Source: Sutterella sp.
GTDB taxonomy: Bacteria; Pseudomonadota; Gammaproteobacteria; Burkholderiales; Burkholderiaceae_F
Direction: 5' to 3'
DNA: 20,424 bases
Assembly: GCA_019410445.1 (NCBI GenBank)
Contig: DXSO01000017.1
Location: forward strand, 1 to 20,424
Below the pieces are notes generated by a model. That model did not search any database and was not told where the DNA came from. It saw only the letters and a program-made list of their open reading frames with translations. Below, piece after piece: positions 1 to 7,502 of the stretch; position 1 is the stretch's first letter; each line of letters begins with the position of its first letter. The translations under genes and the position numbers were made by a program.

Positions 1-779
1 AAGTAGTCCTCCGCCGTCAGCCCCATGGCCGTGGCCTTGATGCGGATGTTGATGTCTTTGCTGACCAACACCACATGTTTGTCGGGGAAGCATTCGGGCA
101 GCGCTCGAACAACGGCCAGAATCATGTTGTCTGCCTTGTCATGGGGCAGACCCGCAGGAAGATCCGTGGGGTTAAATCCAAAGTCCTGGAAATACAGTTT
201 TCCCCGAGCTTCTTTATTGCCGATGGCAGACAACTCGACGCCTTGCTGAATAGGGCCGGTTCCGGCTTCCACCAATCGATCGATCGTGCGGCTTACCTGA
301 CGAGCGTTTCGGGCGATGTCACTTGTGCCGGTTTTATGGTTGTCGATTTCTTCGAGTGTGACCATCGGCAGGTAGATGTCATGCTCTTGAAAGCGGAACA
401 GACATGTCGGGTCATGCAGCAGTACGTTGGTGTCGAGAACAAAGATGCGGGGCATCTGTCCGGTTGAACTCGAACGAGGGCTGCGGAGTCGAGAGGTATT
501 GGTGGTTTTTTTCTCGTCAAGCTCTTGAAGCTTCGTTTGAATTGGAGTGTTCTCAGAAGTTGCAGCGGTTTTGGGCTGGCGTTTGGAAACGTCTTTTTTG
601 CCGGATTTAGTGGAAGCTTTTCTCTCTGACGTTGCCTCTTCAATGCTTTTTTTGCGTTCTTTGTTTGATTTGAGCGGTTCGGCGAGAATGGAGGAGGAGA
701 TCTCTGCGACTGACTTCTTGCCGTAGGCACTCTTGTCGAGAATTGCACCGCGTGTGCGAGGAGCTTCGGGTAAGGGCAT
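1..779 (-). CDS. PhoH-family protein with N-terminal PIN domain (partial, C-terminus outside window)
   Basis: Read from the minus strand, an open frame starts at the ATG at 779-777 and continues through the left edge, giving about 259 residues. Residues 1-110 are a basic, Ser/Lys-rich, probably disordered stretch. A PIN-type domain begins at about residue 111 with IFVLDTNVLLHDP, and further acidic positions follow (LEEIDNHK; PHDKADNMIL; LVSKDINIR), matching the conserved Asp/Glu set of PIN ribonucleases. The PhoH-type P-loop ATPase domain expected after it lies beyond the window. The family is thought to couple an RNase fold to an RNA helicase-like ATPase, but its cellular role is poorly defined. 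The MPLP start is what I remember for Burkholderiales homologues, where it also precedes a long charged linker. No strong ribosome-binding site is visible. It lies 79 bp downstream of the amidase gene on the same strand and may be read from that operon. Confidence 0.85.
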   Translation of the reverse strand, partial: MPLPEAPRTRGAILDKSAYGKKSVAEISSSILAEPLKSNKERKKSIEEATSERKASTKSGKKDVSKRQPKTAATSENTPIQTKLQELDEKKTTNTSRLRSPRSSSTGQMPRIFVLDTNVLLHDPTCLFRFQEHDIYLPMVTLEEIDNHKTGTSDIARNARQVSRTIDRLVEAGTGPIQQGVELSAIGNKEARGKLYFQDFGFNPTDLPAGLPHDKADNMILAVVRALPECFPDKHVVLVSKDINIRIKATAMGLTAEDY

Positions 780-858
780 GATGCTGATTAACTGTTTCGA
801 ATGTTCAATCGGAAAAAGGTACCGAACGCGGAAAATAAGCCGATCGATAGCCGCATGT

Positions 859-2130
859 CTATGTTTGCTTGAGAATGGACGGATCTTTTCGAACGGCTGT
901 TCGAATGCCTTGGAAAATGGCGTTGGCCAAACGAGCCTGGTGGCGCGTATCGCGCAGGCGATTTTCTTCCTTGGGATTGCTCAGAAAGGCTGTTTCGACC
1001 AAAATTGACGGAACGCCTTGAGCTTTAAGAACGGCGAATTCGGCATATTCAACCGAGGATTTATGCAGTGGTCCGAGTTTGGCCAGCTCGGAAAGAACTT
1101 CATCGCCTAACTGAATGCCGTAGCGAAGTTTTGTCTCCGCAAGCATGTCAACGACGGTACTGCGGGCTTGTTTGGCAACGCCCTTAAAGACTGTTCCTCC
1201 GATTTCATCGGCTCGGTTTTGAGTTTGCGCAAGCCATCGGGCCTGAAGCGACGAAGCTCCGCCCACGCTAAGCGTAAAAACGGAAGAACCGTTGGCATCC
1301 GGCTTAATCCACGCATCGGCATGAATGCTTACGAAAATATGGGCCTTTTGCTTGACGGCAACGGCGGCTCGTTTCTGCAGCGGCAGGAATACATCTTTGG
1401 TGCGCGTCATCACGGCTCGCATGCCGCGTGTGCGGTCAATCTGCGCCTGCAGCTTTTTGGCGATGGCAAGCACAACCGTTTTTTCATAGGTTTTTTTACG
1501 TTTGCCGATGGCTCCCGGATCTTCGCCGCCGTGCCCCGCATCGATAACGACAACGAGTGTTTCGGTTTTCCCGGTTTTCTTGGTCGGCTTTCTAGACGTG
1601 CCGCGCTGTGTTTCCTTGACCGTGTTGGGGACGTTGCGCTCCGAAGAGACGTTTTTGACTGAATCCACGTCGGCGCCGGTACGTGCGATGATATGACGCA
1701 ACGTATCGGCGTTGGTTGCTTCCATGTCGATGATGATGCGGTGGCCGTACTGAGCGATTGGCTTGGCGTAGTTGACTTCGGCACGGACATCGTTTTTGAG
1801 ATCAAAAACGATGCGCAGCACGTTGGGTTTGAATTGTCCCGGGCGGATTCCGGCAATGAAGCGATCGGTGCTTTTGAAATTTTTAAGCGTTTTTTCCAAG
1901 CCTGCGCTCAGCCGCAGTCCTTCGATGTCGAGAACCAGGCGGTAGGGCTTCGTACCGCGCAGCATCATGTAGCTGTACTTGAGCTTGCGGTCGGACTCCA
2001 CGGATACGCGCGTGCTGTCGTCTCCCGGCCAGATTCGGACTTGAAGACGAGGAGCGGCAATGGCCTGCAGCGGCTGAGCGGCCAGAGCGCCGACGGCACC
2101 TAGAATCAGTTCTCGGCGGGTCGAACTCAT
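859..2130 (-). CDS. amiC: N-acetylmuramoyl-L-alanine amidase, AmiC-like, Tat-exported
   Basis: Periplasmic zinc amidase that cleaves the amide bond between MurNAc and the stem peptide, needed for daughter-cell separation. I chose the ATG at 2130 (423 aa) because its first residues, MSSTRRELILG, form a twin-arginine signal peptide with a hydrophobic core and Ala-rich cleavage region near residue 26. The longer frame upstream would lie inside tsaE. Residues about 30-140 resemble an AMIN targeting domain. A basic linker (about 150-190) follows, then an Amidase_3 catalytic domain from about 190. Likely zinc ligands are H200 (DAGHGG), E216 (YEKTV) and H270 (SIHAD), with E379 (VETAFLSN) as the catalytic glutamate. 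Its start overlaps the tsaE stop by ATGA, so the two are probably translationally coupled, an arrangement common in Proteobacteria. AmiC is named by domain architecture; AmiA-like cannot be excluded without alignment. Confidence 0.93.
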   Translation of the reverse strand: MSSTRRELILGAVGALAAQPLQAIAAPRLQVRIWPGDDSTRVSVESDRKLKYSYMMLRGTKPYRLVLDIEGLRLSAGLEKTLKNFKSTDRFIAGIRPGQFKPNVLRIVFDLKNDVRAEVNYAKPIAQYGHRIIIDMEATNADTLRHIIARTGADVDSVKNVSSERNVPNTVKETQRGTSRKPTKKTGKTETLVVVIDAGHGGEDPGAIGKRKKTYEKTVVLAIAKKLQAQIDRTRGMRAVMTRTKDVFLPLQKRAAVAVKQKAHIFVSIHADAWIKPDANGSSVFTLSVGGASSLQARWLAQTQNRADEIGGTVFKGVAKQARSTVVDMLAETKLRYGIQLGDEVLSELAKLGPLHKSSVEYAEFAVLKAQGVPSILVETAFLSNPKEENRLRDTRHQARLANAIFQGIRTAVRKDPSILKQT

Positions 2131-2627
2131 GCGCAAACCTCCGTCAATATAACCTTCCCAAGCGGCGAGCACGCCTTCAGTTGAGCTTGGCGCGACAAAT
2201 TGTCGACTGAAAGAGCAATTTCGATATCGGCTTCGGGCAGATAGGGAGCGGCTTTTTCGCTCCATTCACAGGCTGTGACCATGCCCGGACCAAACAGTTC
2301 ACGAAAACCCGCTTCATCGAATTCTTCAGGGGATTCGAAACGATAGAAGTCGAAATGGTGAAATTGCAAAGACTCTCCGATATCGTAGTTTTCGACCAGT
2401 TCGAATGTGGGACTGCGAACGCGTCCCGTAACGCCGCAGGCTCGAAGTAGCGCCCGCGTAAAGGTCGTTTTGCCCGCACCAAGTCCTCCGATCAGCCGCA
2501 GGTTGAAACCGGTGCGTTCAATTTCGGATTCATGTGCTAGAAGCGCTTTGGCCACTGTCGCGGCAAAAGCTTCCGTATCTGTCTGAGTCTGAAAAAAAAG
2601 TGTGGTGAAATCGGCCGTTTTCTGCAT
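2127..2627 (-). CDS. tsaE: tRNA threonylcarbamoyladenosine biosynthesis ATPase TsaE
   Basis: ATPase partner of TsaB and TsaD in forming N6-threonylcarbamoyladenosine at position 37 of ANN-decoding tRNAs, in the cytoplasm. The protein is about 166 aa, usual for the family. It has a Walker A loop GGLGAGKTT at about residues 47-55, followed by the family signatures SPTFELVENY, FHHFDFYRF and CEWSEKA. I preferred the ATG at 2627 (MQKTADF) over the GTG two codons upstream. The stop overlaps the amidase start by four bases (ATGA). It lies 101 bp downstream of the MFS gene, from which a weak hairpin partly separates it. Confidence 0.94.
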   Translation of the reverse strand: MQKTADFTTLFFQTQTDTEAFAATVAKALLAHESEIERTGFNLRLIGGLGAGKTTFTRALLRACGVTGRVRSPTFELVENYDIGESLQFHHFDFYRFESPEEFDEAGFRELFGPGMVTACEWSEKAAPYLPEADIEIALSVDNLSRQAQLKACSPLGKVILTEVCA

Positions 2628-2654
2628 GATCACAAGTGTAGAGCAAGCGTGGGA

Positions 2655-2676
2655 AAAGAAGGCTTCTTACAGAAGC
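2655..2676 (-). terminator. weak hairpin between the MFS gene and tsaE
   Basis: Perfect six-base stem GCTTCT/AGAAGC (2662-2667 and 2671-2676) with a three-base loop. On the minus strand it is followed by a T-rich stretch (CTTCTTTTCC). It lies just after the MFS stop, so it could end that transcript, but the stem is short and the T run interrupted. Confidence 0.4.
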
Positions 2677-2728
2677 GATCGAACGTAAAAATTTTGAAAA
2701 AAACACGAATTCGCCATGTCGAACAGAC

Positions 2729-3970
2729 TCAATGCATTGTTTCGGCAATGCCGACACGATTCAAAGCGGCTGGCCGCAGATGCATCGATATTTGCCAGAG
2801 CACGAGTACGGCAAGTGCGCAGAATGCGGAGGCAAAGGCATATTTGTAAGCCGATCCCATTACAAGAGGAATCCAAAAAGCGGCGGTAAAGCAAAAGGAA
2901 GCCGTTACGAAAAACTGTTGAATGGCCGCGGCCATGCCTCGGTTTTTCGGAAAGTAATCCAGATTCATGGCCATCATGACCGGACGCAGCAGAGCCATAC
3001 CCAATGAGTAAAGCACGGGGCCGATTAGAAGCATCCAGAAAGTCGGCTGTGTCAGCCAATCGAGCAATGCGGCCGCAACCGAACTCACAAGCGTGAGAAT
3101 GCTCACGCAGACGATCATGCGTTTGGGCCTTAATCGTTTGGCCAAACGGACGGATCCCCAGGCTCCGGCAAAGGAGGCGAAGATAAGAGGAATTGACAGC
3201 CAGCCGAACTCATCGATATCGAGCCCCATGACTTTAATGACGAAGTCGGCCGAGCCGGCAGCATAAAGAATGCCCCCCATGAAAAGGACGCCGTGAGCCA
3301 GTACTCCGCACAAAAAGGCACCGTTGGAGAGTCCTTTGGCATAGTTGAGGCACACTGAGGCAGGGTTAAACGGAGAGCGTTCGCTTTTATCGAGTGTTTC
3401 CGGAATCCGCAGATAGATAAAAAGCGCGATTGACAGGGAATACAGCGTCAGAAAGAAAAAAACGGCGTGCCAGCCGAAATGAAGCACGATTTGTCCGCCG
3501 ACAATTGGAGCCAGAGCGGGACCTGCCGCAAAGAAAAAGGCAATCATGCCGTTGACGGACGCTGCTTCAGGGCCGGTCCAGTTGTCACGCACAATGGCTT
3601 GAGTGACAACTTGTCCGACGGCTGCTCCGATTCCCTGCAGCAATCGCCAGCCGTAAAGCGCCCAGAGGGATTGACTGAAAGCAGCTCCAATGCTTGCCGC
3701 AGCAAACAAGAGCATGCCTGCGATGAATGTCGGGCGTCTGCCGTAGCTGTCGGAGAAACTGCCGGCAACCAAGCTGAAAAACGCGTAAGTGAAAAGATAA
3801 AGGGTCAGAGATTGCTGTACGGCGACAAAACTTACTCCGAAGTCTTCGGCCATCCTGTGAAATCCCGGCATGATGCCGTTGGCGGCAAAAGGTCCCAGGC
3901 TTGAAGTAAAGCCGAGTGCCGCAGCATCACGAATGCGGGGATGAGAAGGAAAGGGATGGGAACGGAGCAT
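2729..3970 (-). CDS. MFS transporter, Bcr/CflA (DHA1) type
   Basis: Inner-membrane, proton-coupled 12-helix permease, about 413 aa from the ATG at 3970. Family features include the motif-A-like loop GSFSDSYGRRP between helices 2 and 3 (about residues 70-80) and the motif-B-like RLLQGIGAAVGQ (about 109-120). A GPALAPIVGG-type motif follows in helix 5. These are typical of Bcr/CflA exporters, whose members move bicyclomycin, chloramphenicol, sulfonamides or, in E. coli YdhC/PunC, purine nucleosides; the substrate here cannot be told. A TTG at 4015 would add 15 residues but is less usual. It is divergent from nikR, and the 170-bp gap between them holds a perfect 14-bp palindrome with a LacI/PurR-type core, a possible operator. 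Confidence 0.86.
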   Translation of the reverse strand: MLRSHPFPSHPRIRDAAALGFTSSLGPFAANGIMPGFHRMAEDFGVSFVAVQQSLTLYLFTYAFFSLVAGSFSDSYGRRPTFIAGMLLFAAASIGAAFSQSLWALYGWRLLQGIGAAVGQVVTQAIVRDNWTGPEAASVNGMIAFFFAAGPALAPIVGGQIVLHFGWHAVFFFLTLYSLSIALFIYLRIPETLDKSERSPFNPASVCLNYAKGLSNGAFLCGVLAHGVLFMGGILYAAGSADFVIKVMGLDIDEFGWLSIPLIFASFAGAWGSVRLAKRLRPKRMIVCVSILTLVSSVAAALLDWLTQPTFWMLLIGPVLYSLGMALLRPVMMAMNLDYFPKNRGMAAAIQQFFVTASFCFTAAFWIPLVMGSAYKYAFASAFCALAVLVLWQISMHLRPAALNRVGIAETMH

Positions 3971-4038
3971 GGAAAACCGAAGATAAAGCTGAATCAGGGA
4001 GTCACTATACCTCAATGAGCAGCGCAGACTTGGACATG

Positions 4039-4052
4039 TGCAAACGTTTGCA
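4039..4052. promoter_or_regulatory. 14-bp perfect palindrome, LacI/PurR-type operator candidate
   Basis: TGCAAACGTTTGCA is a perfect palindrome in the gap between the divergent MFS and nikR genes. Its core GCAAACGTTTGC, with a central CG, is the same as the core of PurR-type boxes recognised by LacI/GalR-family repressors. It is 69 bp upstream of the MFS start and 89 bp upstream of nikR. No LacI-family gene is in the window, so the binding protein is inferred. Confidence 0.45.
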
Positions 4053-4140
4053 ATGCGAAGAGGCGAGTAGAATCAAAAAATTTCAATGACGCAAAACAAG
4101 GGAGAAGGGGGTAGGCGATACGCTTTCCCCTGCAGGCATC

Positions 4141-4605
4141 ATGCAGCGATTGACGATTTCCGTTGACGATGATATTGCGGAAGCCTTTGACGAATTGATC
4201 GCCAAACGAGGCTATAAAAACCGCAGTGAAGCGTTCCGAGATCTGCTTCGGCGAGAGCTCATGCAGGAAAATTTAAGTCAAGGTGCGGCCGGCGAGTGCA
4301 TGGCGGTTGTGAGTTTCGGGTTTGATCATCATGCCCGCAGCCTGTCGTCAAAAGTAACCGAACAGCAGCACGAGCACCATGAATCGATTGTGGCAAGCAT
4401 GCATGTGCATGCTTCGCACGAGCGTTGTTTGGAAGTTGTGGTGATGCGCGGCAACTACGATCGCATTGCTGTTTTGGCTCAGGAGATGATTGCCGAAACA
4501 GGCATCGAAAATGGAGCCGTGCATTTTCTGGCGATGCCGCAGAAGGATCAGCAGGCGGCACACACGCATGAGCATGAACACGGCAAAGAGAAGGCGCTCA
4601 AATGA
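4141..4605 (+). CDS. nikR: nickel-responsive regulator NikR
   Basis: Nickel-dependent DNA-binding repressor of 154 aa, close to the 133-150 aa usual for the family. Residues 1-42 form a ribbon-helix-helix DNA-binding domain (MQRLTISVDDD, then YKNRSEAFRDLLR). Residues about 52-138 form an ACT-like tetramerisation and metal-binding domain. The square-planar nickel ligands known from E. coli NikR (H76, H87, H89, C95) align with H77, H88, H90 and C96 here, with identical spacing. The C-terminus adds a His-rich tail (THEHEH) that may bind metal. The next gene, an AEC transporter, overlaps its stop by ATGA. No nickel ABC transporter (nikABCDE), urease or hydrogenase gene is present in the window. 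I could not find a GTATGA-N16-TCATAC operator upstream, so self-regulation is not shown by the sequence. Confidence 0.93.
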   Translation: MQRLTISVDDDIAEAFDELIAKRGYKNRSEAFRDLLRRELMQENLSQGAAGECMAVVSFGFDHHARSLSSKVTEQQHEHHESIVASMHVHASHERCLEVVVMRGNYDRIAVLAQEMIAETGIENGAVHFLAMPQKDQQAAHTHEHEHGKEKALK

Positions 4606-5534
4606 GTGACAGTCTTGCGAAAATCGCGGCGTTTGTTTTTTTCATCTGGCTCGGTTGGTTTCTGCGTCGAAGGGGAATTCTTAAAGAAAGCGCTTTTCAC
4701 GCCATCAGCGGTCTGGTGCTTTACGTCACGTTGCCGTGCATCATCATCACCAATCTCAATGGCGTCAAAATCGAAGGCATCATGCTTTTGATTGTTCTGC
4801 TGGGCTTTCTTTTTAACGTTTTGATGCTTGGCTACGCTTGGTTTCTTTCGCGCAATGAAACCGACGTCAGAAAACGAGATTTCTGTCGAATCAATACCGG
4901 GGGCTTTTCCGTCGGTCCTTTGGCCGTGCCCTACATTCAAGCGTTTTATCCCACGACGGGGTTGATGACGGCTTTCATGTTCGATGTCGGCAACGCAATC
5001 ATGAGCGCCGGGGGTACGTTTGCAATTCTTTCGGGAGCGCATGAAAAAGATCGATCCTTTTGGAAGGTTCTGAAGTCGATTGCCGGAAAAATGGTGCGCT
5101 CGGGACCGTTGATGACTTTTGCCGTTGTTGTGAGCATGAGTTCATTAGGTCTGAAATTTCCCGAAGCAGTCACGACAATCACAAAAGTCGGCGCACAGGC
5201 CAATACGCTGCTTGCGATGATCATGATCGGAGAGACGATCGAACTGTCGATGAGCAAGGAAAAGTTCTTGACGATCCTGCGAATTCTCGGCAACCGCTGG
5301 TTGCTGTGCATCCTTTTTGCCATTGCTTGCGCTTATTTCATGCCTTTTGAGGGGGAAGTGCGAATGGCGATGGTGCTGGTGTGTCTGTCGCCGGTACCGT
5401 CAATGAGTCTGATCTATACGATGCAGTTGGGCTGCGATGTCGGAATGGGGGCAAATCTCAATTCTCTGTCCGTGATCATTTCGATCTTTGTGATGTCGCT
5501 TGCACTTTTTGTCATGCAATCGGCCGGTTTCTGA
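4602..5534 (+). CDS. AEC (auxin efflux carrier) family transporter
   Basis: Integral inner-membrane protein of 310 aa with about ten hydrophobic segments. The N-terminal pattern (WLGWFLRRRGIL, then LVLYVTLPCIIITNL) and a second half-repeat near the C-terminus (LVCLSPVPSMSL, then NLNSLSVIISIFVMSLALF) are typical of bacterial AEC permeases. Characterised bacterial members move malate, malonate or other organic acids; substrates are generally unknown. Its ATG lies inside the nikR stop (ATGA), so translation is coupled to a nickel regulator. This suggests, but does not prove, that transport is linked to nickel, for example a metal-chelating organic acid. AEC proteins are not known as nickel carriers. 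It ends in a hairpin shared with the convergent cupin gene. Confidence 0.88.
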   Translation: MSDSLAKIAAFVFFIWLGWFLRRRGILKESAFHAISGLVLYVTLPCIIITNLNGVKIEGIMLLIVLLGFLFNVLMLGYAWFLSRNETDVRKRDFCRINTGGFSVGPLAVPYIQAFYPTTGLMTAFMFDVGNAIMSAGGTFAILSGAHEKDRSFWKVLKSIAGKMVRSGPLMTFAVVVSMSSLGLKFPEAVTTITKVGAQANTLLAMIMIGETIELSMSKEKFLTILRILGNRWLLCILFAIACAYFMPFEGEVRMAMVLVCLSPVPSMSLIYTMQLGCDVGMGANLNSLSVIISIFVMSLALFVMQSAGF

Positions 5535-5552
5535 TAGGTATCAAAAACCGGC
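5523..5552. terminator. convergent-gene hairpin over the AEC stop codon
   Basis: Outer arms GCCGGTTT (5523-5530) and AAACCGGC (5545-5552) and inner arms TGATA/TATCA around a GG loop form a long, slightly bulged hairpin that includes the AEC stop codon. It sits between convergent genes, but no clear T run follows on either strand, so it may be a 3'-end stabiliser instead of a true intrinsic terminator. Confidence 0.45.
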
Positions 5553-5573
5553 ACAAAAACTGACGAGGCACCC

Positions 5574-6068
5574 TTAGGCCTTATTGGCCTCGGCGTACTG
5601 CTCGTCGGTGACGGCCGTCAGCCAGACTGCCTGGTTGCGCGGAACGTTGGTTTCAATGGAGATGTGCGTCATTGGTTCGGTTGCACAGGCGCCGTGCCAG
5701 TGTTCGACATCGGGGTTGATTCGCACGACGTCGCCCTTACGGATGCGACGTGCAGGTTTCCCCTTTTCCTGATACAGGCCGACTCCGGCTAAAACCAGAA
5801 GAATCTGACCGCCCGAGTGACGATGCCAGAACGTACGGCAGCCGGGTTCGAAGGTGACATTGCCGATCGGACAGTTAAATACGTCGTCGGCATTGTTGAG
5901 CATGGTGAGATAGGACGTGCCCGTGAAAAATTTTCCGTAAGGATTGACGGGGCCTTTGGGAAATACCGTGTCGAATTGTTCGGGAATGGCTGCGGCAGAC
6001 AGGGAGTTGGAGGCACCTGCAGCCAGTGCGGCCGCTCCGCTCAGAGCAAAATGTCGGCGAGACAACAT
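5574..6068 (-). CDS. Tat-exported cupin related to hydroxynitrile-lyase-like cupins
   Basis: Single-domain cupin, 164 aa from the ATG at 6068, preceded by a strong AAGGAG seven bases upstream. A longer in-frame start at 6110 is rejected because this ribosome-binding site and the twin-arginine motif (LSRRHFALSG) fix the start. Signal cleavage is likely near residues 25-28, so the product is probably periplasmic. The cupin core runs from about 70 to 140, with candidate metal ligands H82, H84, Q88 and H123 (HRH-N3-Q, EHWHG). The spacing and text (TFEPGCRTFWHRH; HWHGA; MTHISIE; VTDEQY) closely resemble the Mn-dependent hydroxynitrile lyase cupins such as Granulicella GtHNL, and the many uncharacterised cupins found beside carboxymuconolactone-decarboxylase-like proteins. 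Enzymatic activity is not proven. It faces the AEC gene and is divergent from smpB. Confidence 0.82.
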   Translation of the reverse strand: MLSRRHFALSGAAALAAGASNSLSAAAIPEQFDTVFPKGPVNPYGKFFTGTSYLTMLNNADDVFNCPIGNVTFEPGCRTFWHRHSGGQILLVLAGVGLYQEKGKPARRIRKGDVVRINPDVEHWHGACATEPMTHISIETNVPRNQAVWLTAVTDEQYAEANKA

Positions 6069-6325
6069 ACGAGATCTCCTTTGAAGGGTGGGATTGATCA
6101 AGGCAATCATCCTGCGTTATGAAGTCAAAGCCTTCCCAAGGACGGAGAATTGAGACGAATCGGCAGAGTTTTGAGATGCACAGTGTTTATCGAGGGCTTT
6201 TGCAGTTCGATACTCTTGCTTAAGAGACAGCAGACGGGCTTTTTCCGCACAAAATATCTGTTGTTTGGCGTGCGCTTGTTAAAATGGCGCCGCATTTGAA
6301 AAAGATCTTGAATCACAAAGACAAA

Positions 6326-6829
6326 ATGGCAAAAAGTAAGAACAACGCAACGCCGCTTATCCGAAATAAACGGGCTACGTTCGATTACTCGATCGAGGAG
6401 CGGTTTGAAGCAGGACTTGAGCTGCGTGGTTGGGAAGTCAAGAGTGTTCGTGCTGGACGCAGCACGATCAATTTGTCGCATGTGTATGTGCGAGACGGCG
6501 AGCTGTTTTTGTGCAATGCAAGTTTTACGCCCGCCGATCAAGTCTGTACGCATGAAAAAACGGAGATTACGCGTACACGCAAGCTTTTGATGCATCGTCG
6601 AGAAATCGATCGACTGATTGGTAAAGTGGATCGTTCAGGGTATGCATTGGTGCCGCTGGATCTGCACTTTTCCAAAGGGCGAGTCAAACTTGCGCTCGCA
6701 TTGGGTCGCGGCAAGCGTGAGTTTGAAAAACGAGACGACGAAAGCAAGCGCGAATGGAAACGTGATCAGTCTCGACTGATGAAAAACGATATGCGAGGCG
6801 GCAAGCCGCGCCAGAATTACAACGACTAA
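6326..6829 (+). CDS. smpB: SsrA (tmRNA)-binding protein SmpB
   Basis: Partner of tmRNA in trans-translation: it binds the tRNA-like domain and takes it into stalled ribosomes. From the ATG at 6326 (MAKSKNN) it is 167 aa, near the usual 150-165. Family signatures are NKRATFDYSIEERFEAGLELRGWEVKSVRAG, split here as NKRATFDYSIEERF and GLELRGWEVKSVRAG, then NLSHVYVRDGELFL, LPLD-like VPLDLHFSKGRVKL and a basic C-terminal tail (KRDDESKREWKRDQ). An in-frame ATG at 6284 would add 14 residues lacking family similarity, so I rejected it. The ribosome-binding site is weak. No tmRNA gene is visible nearby. A NUDIX gene begins 12 bp downstream. Confidence 0.95.
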   Translation: MAKSKNNATPLIRNKRATFDYSIEERFEAGLELRGWEVKSVRAGRSTINLSHVYVRDGELFLCNASFTPADQVCTHEKTEITRTRKLLMHRREIDRLIGKVDRSGYALVPLDLHFSKGRVKLALALGRGKREFEKRDDESKREWKRDQSRLMKNDMRGGKPRQNYND

Positions 6830-6841
6830 GGGGCGTTTGCA

Positions 6842-7438
6842 ATGACCACGCAGCTCGAAGCAATGGACGCGACTTTGAAAGAAACGGTTGTGTCGCAGCA
6901 AGAGGTCTACAGCGGAAAACTGCTGCATGTGCACTGCCGTCAGGTGCAGCTGCCCGATGGACGAGTTGCCGGACGAGAAATGATCGTGCATCCCGGGGCG
7001 GCGGCCATTGTTGTCGTTGATGAGGAGGGGGCAACCGTACTTGAACGTCAATGGCGCTGCCCGATGGATCGGGCATTCTGGGAAATTCCCGCCGGAAAAA
7101 TCGACAAAGGAGAGGATCCTTTTGAAACGGCCGTGAGGGAACTGCAGGAAGAGACCGGACTTGAGGCGGACAAATGGGTTCAGCTCGGGACGATTCACAA
7201 CGCCATCGGATACAGCAACGAGCGCATTGTGATCTATCTTGCGCAGGGAATCAGAGAGGCCAAAAGCGGACAAGCATTGGATGCCGGGGAATTTTTGACG
7301 CTCAATCGAATGTCTTTTGATCAAGCGTTGGAAATGACCCGAAACGGAGAAATTACCGACGTCAAAACGCTGGTTGGTTTGGTTTGGGCTCAGGCTTATC
7401 TTCAGGGACAGCTGCCTCAGGCGGTTGTCAAAAAATAG
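6842..7438 (+). CDS. NUDIX hydrolase, ADP-ribose pyrophosphatase-like
   Basis: Cytoplasmic Mg-dependent hydrolase of nucleoside diphosphates linked to another group, 198 aa. The complete NUDIX box G-x5-E-x7-REUxEExGU is present at residues 85-107 (G85, E91, R99-E100, E103-E104, G106). The preceding ERQWRCPMDRAFWEIPAGKID and the downstream YSNERIVIYLA resemble ADP-ribose pyrophosphatases (NudF/NudE-like). The ATG at 6842 follows AAGGGG at suitable spacing. It is 12 bp after smpB and probably co-transcribed. A minus-strand terminator for bamD lies beyond its stop. Exact substrate is inferred from similarity; another NDP-sugar is possible. Confidence 0.9.
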   Translation: MTTQLEAMDATLKETVVSQQEVYSGKLLHVHCRQVQLPDGRVAGREMIVHPGAAAIVVVDEEGATVLERQWRCPMDRAFWEIPAGKIDKGEDPFETAVRELQEETGLEADKWVQLGTIHNAIGYSNERIVIYLAQGIREAKSGQALDAGEFLTLNRMSFDQALEMTRNGEITDVKTLVGLVWAQAYLQGQLPQAVVKK

Positions 7439-7447
7439 GCATTAAGT

Positions 7448-7475
7448 AAAAACGCCTCGCTTGAGGCGAGGCGTT
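7448..7475 (-). terminator. intrinsic terminator downstream of bamD
   Basis: Perfect ten-base stem AACGCCTCGC/GCGAGGCGTT with a five-base loop. On the minus strand it is followed by five T, as expected for an intrinsic terminator of bamD. It may also slow plus-strand transcripts leaving the NUDIX gene, although no T run follows on that side. Confidence 0.85.
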
Positions 7476-7502
7476 GAAGTAGGAAAGCCAACGGCGCGGC
7501 TT

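Noticed and set aside
293..748. 151-codon minus-strand frame over the PhoH N-terminus
   Set aside because: It is out of frame with the PIN domain; the frame starting at 779 gives the family text.
4053..4140. NikR operator in the nikR promoter
   Set aside because: No GTATGA-N16-TCATAC-like dyad was visible.
6069..6325. tmRNA gene next to smpB
   Set aside because: The gap is too short for a typical tmRNA and lacks tRNA-like ends or a resume codon tag.
6125..6595. 156-codon minus-strand frame before and within smpB
   Set aside because: Mostly antisense to smpB, with no motif or ribosome-binding site. The remaining 6111-6283 region shows no gene.
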